Shown here one piece after another: positions 5,980 to 6,285 of a stretch of 6,285 bases of DNA. The DNA lies in the NCBI GenBank assembly GCA_040905305.1, contig JBBDRU010000172.1, positions 1-6,285 on the forward strand. The letters run 5' to 3'. A program made the position numbers and the translations under genes. Source of the DNA: SHAN690 sp040905305 (GTDB lineage Bacteria; Bacteroidota; Bacteroidia; Flavobacteriales_G; Salibacteraceae). How positions within the stretch are numbered: position 1 is the stretch's first letter; every line of letters starts with the position of its first letter. The notes under the pieces were generated by a model. It made no database searches and had not been told where the DNA came from. It worked only from the letters and a program-made list of their open reading frames with translations.

Positions 5980-6285
5980 TTAAAAGTTAAAATTGAGTGT
6001 TATATATGGTATAATGGTTCCATATATCGATAAGCGATAAGCCTCGGTAATGGTCGGGTCATCGCTGTTGGCTTGAAAGTAAATGGAATATGGATTTTTA
6101 CGCGCATATAGGTTGTAAGCCCCGATCGCTAAATCAAGTTCATAGTCGTGCAGAGAAGGATCGACCAAAGCAAAATAGCAAGAAATATCTAACCTGTGGT
6201 ATGCTGGCGTTCGTGCACCGTTTCTATTGTTATAAATGGGAGCGGTTATACCTCCAAACTGAAACCTGCCATCAGGATAGGTGAT
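5980..6285 (-). CDS. TonB-dependent outer-membrane receptor, C-terminal 101 residues (runs off right edge)
   Basis: The frame is open from the right edge and ends at a TAA at 5982-5980, giving the last 101 residues of a larger protein. They show the end of an outer-membrane beta-barrel: YNNRNGARTPAYHRLDIS (residues 18-35 of the visible part), AIGAYNLYARKNPYSIYF (53-70), and a final strand PYITLNFNF ending in phenylalanine, the usual BAM-recognition end of barrel proteins. The R-x-P-AYHRLD and YNLYxRKNPYS motifs are typical of Bacteroidota TonB-dependent receptors that are paired with DUF4249 proteins. These receptors import siderophores, glycans or other large substrates using TonB energy; the substrate cannot be told because the plug domain is outside the window. 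An internal TTG at 6168-6166 is not a real start, as the homologous frame continues upstream of it. Confidence 0.92.
   Translation of the reverse strand: MTYPDGRFQFGGITAPIYNNRNGARTPAYHRLDISCYFALVDPSLHDYELDLAIGAYNLYARKNPYSIYFQANSDDPTITEAYRLSIYGTIIPYITLNFNF

Overview
The window looks like a chromosomal segment of a Bacteroidota bacterium, probably Flavobacteriia or a close relative. The reasons are a TonB-dependent receptor followed directly by a DUF4249 lipoprotein (a pairing typical of this phylum), promoters of the TTG / TAnnTTTG type used by the Bacteroidota primary sigma factor, and start codons without Shine-Dalgarno sequences. No rRNA, tRNA, CRISPR array, insertion sequence or phage gene was seen. 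Most of the window is ordinary core and envelope gene content.

Layout. (1) Positions 1-481, minus strand: the N-terminal 160 residues of a TauE/SafE-family membrane transporter that runs off the left edge. (2) Positions 482-624: a divergent intergenic region with a good promoter for the rightward genes and a weaker candidate for the leftward gene, arranged back to back. (3) Positions 625-4733, plus strand: a tight three-gene cluster. It holds purB (adenylosuccinate lyase), an MsbA-like ABC exporter whose start codon overlaps the purB stop (ATGA), and a family-2-type glycosyltransferase that starts 9 nt after the exporter. (4) Positions 4730-4879, minus strand: a 49-residue Cys/Lys-rich small protein, convergent with the glycosyltransferase and overlapping its end by 4 nt. 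(5) Positions 4880-4982: a compact regulatory region holding a perfect 19-bp palindrome of Fur/PerR-box type, a near-consensus promoter and a weak terminator-like hairpin. (6) Positions 4983-6285, minus strand: a DUF4249 lipoprotein preceded, 4 nt upstream, by the C-terminal 101 residues of a TonB-dependent receptor that enters from the right edge.

How the genes may work together. The exporter and glycosyltransferase suggest a role in making or moving a lipid-linked or cell-surface glycan, and they appear to be transcribed with the purine gene purB. The receptor and DUF4249 protein look like an outer-membrane uptake pair of unknown substrate. The most interesting part is the small Cys-rich gene with its own promoter and a palindromic operator across its likely transcription start. 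This predicts regulation by a metal- or peroxide-sensing Fur-superfamily repressor, next to a TonB-dependent uptake locus.
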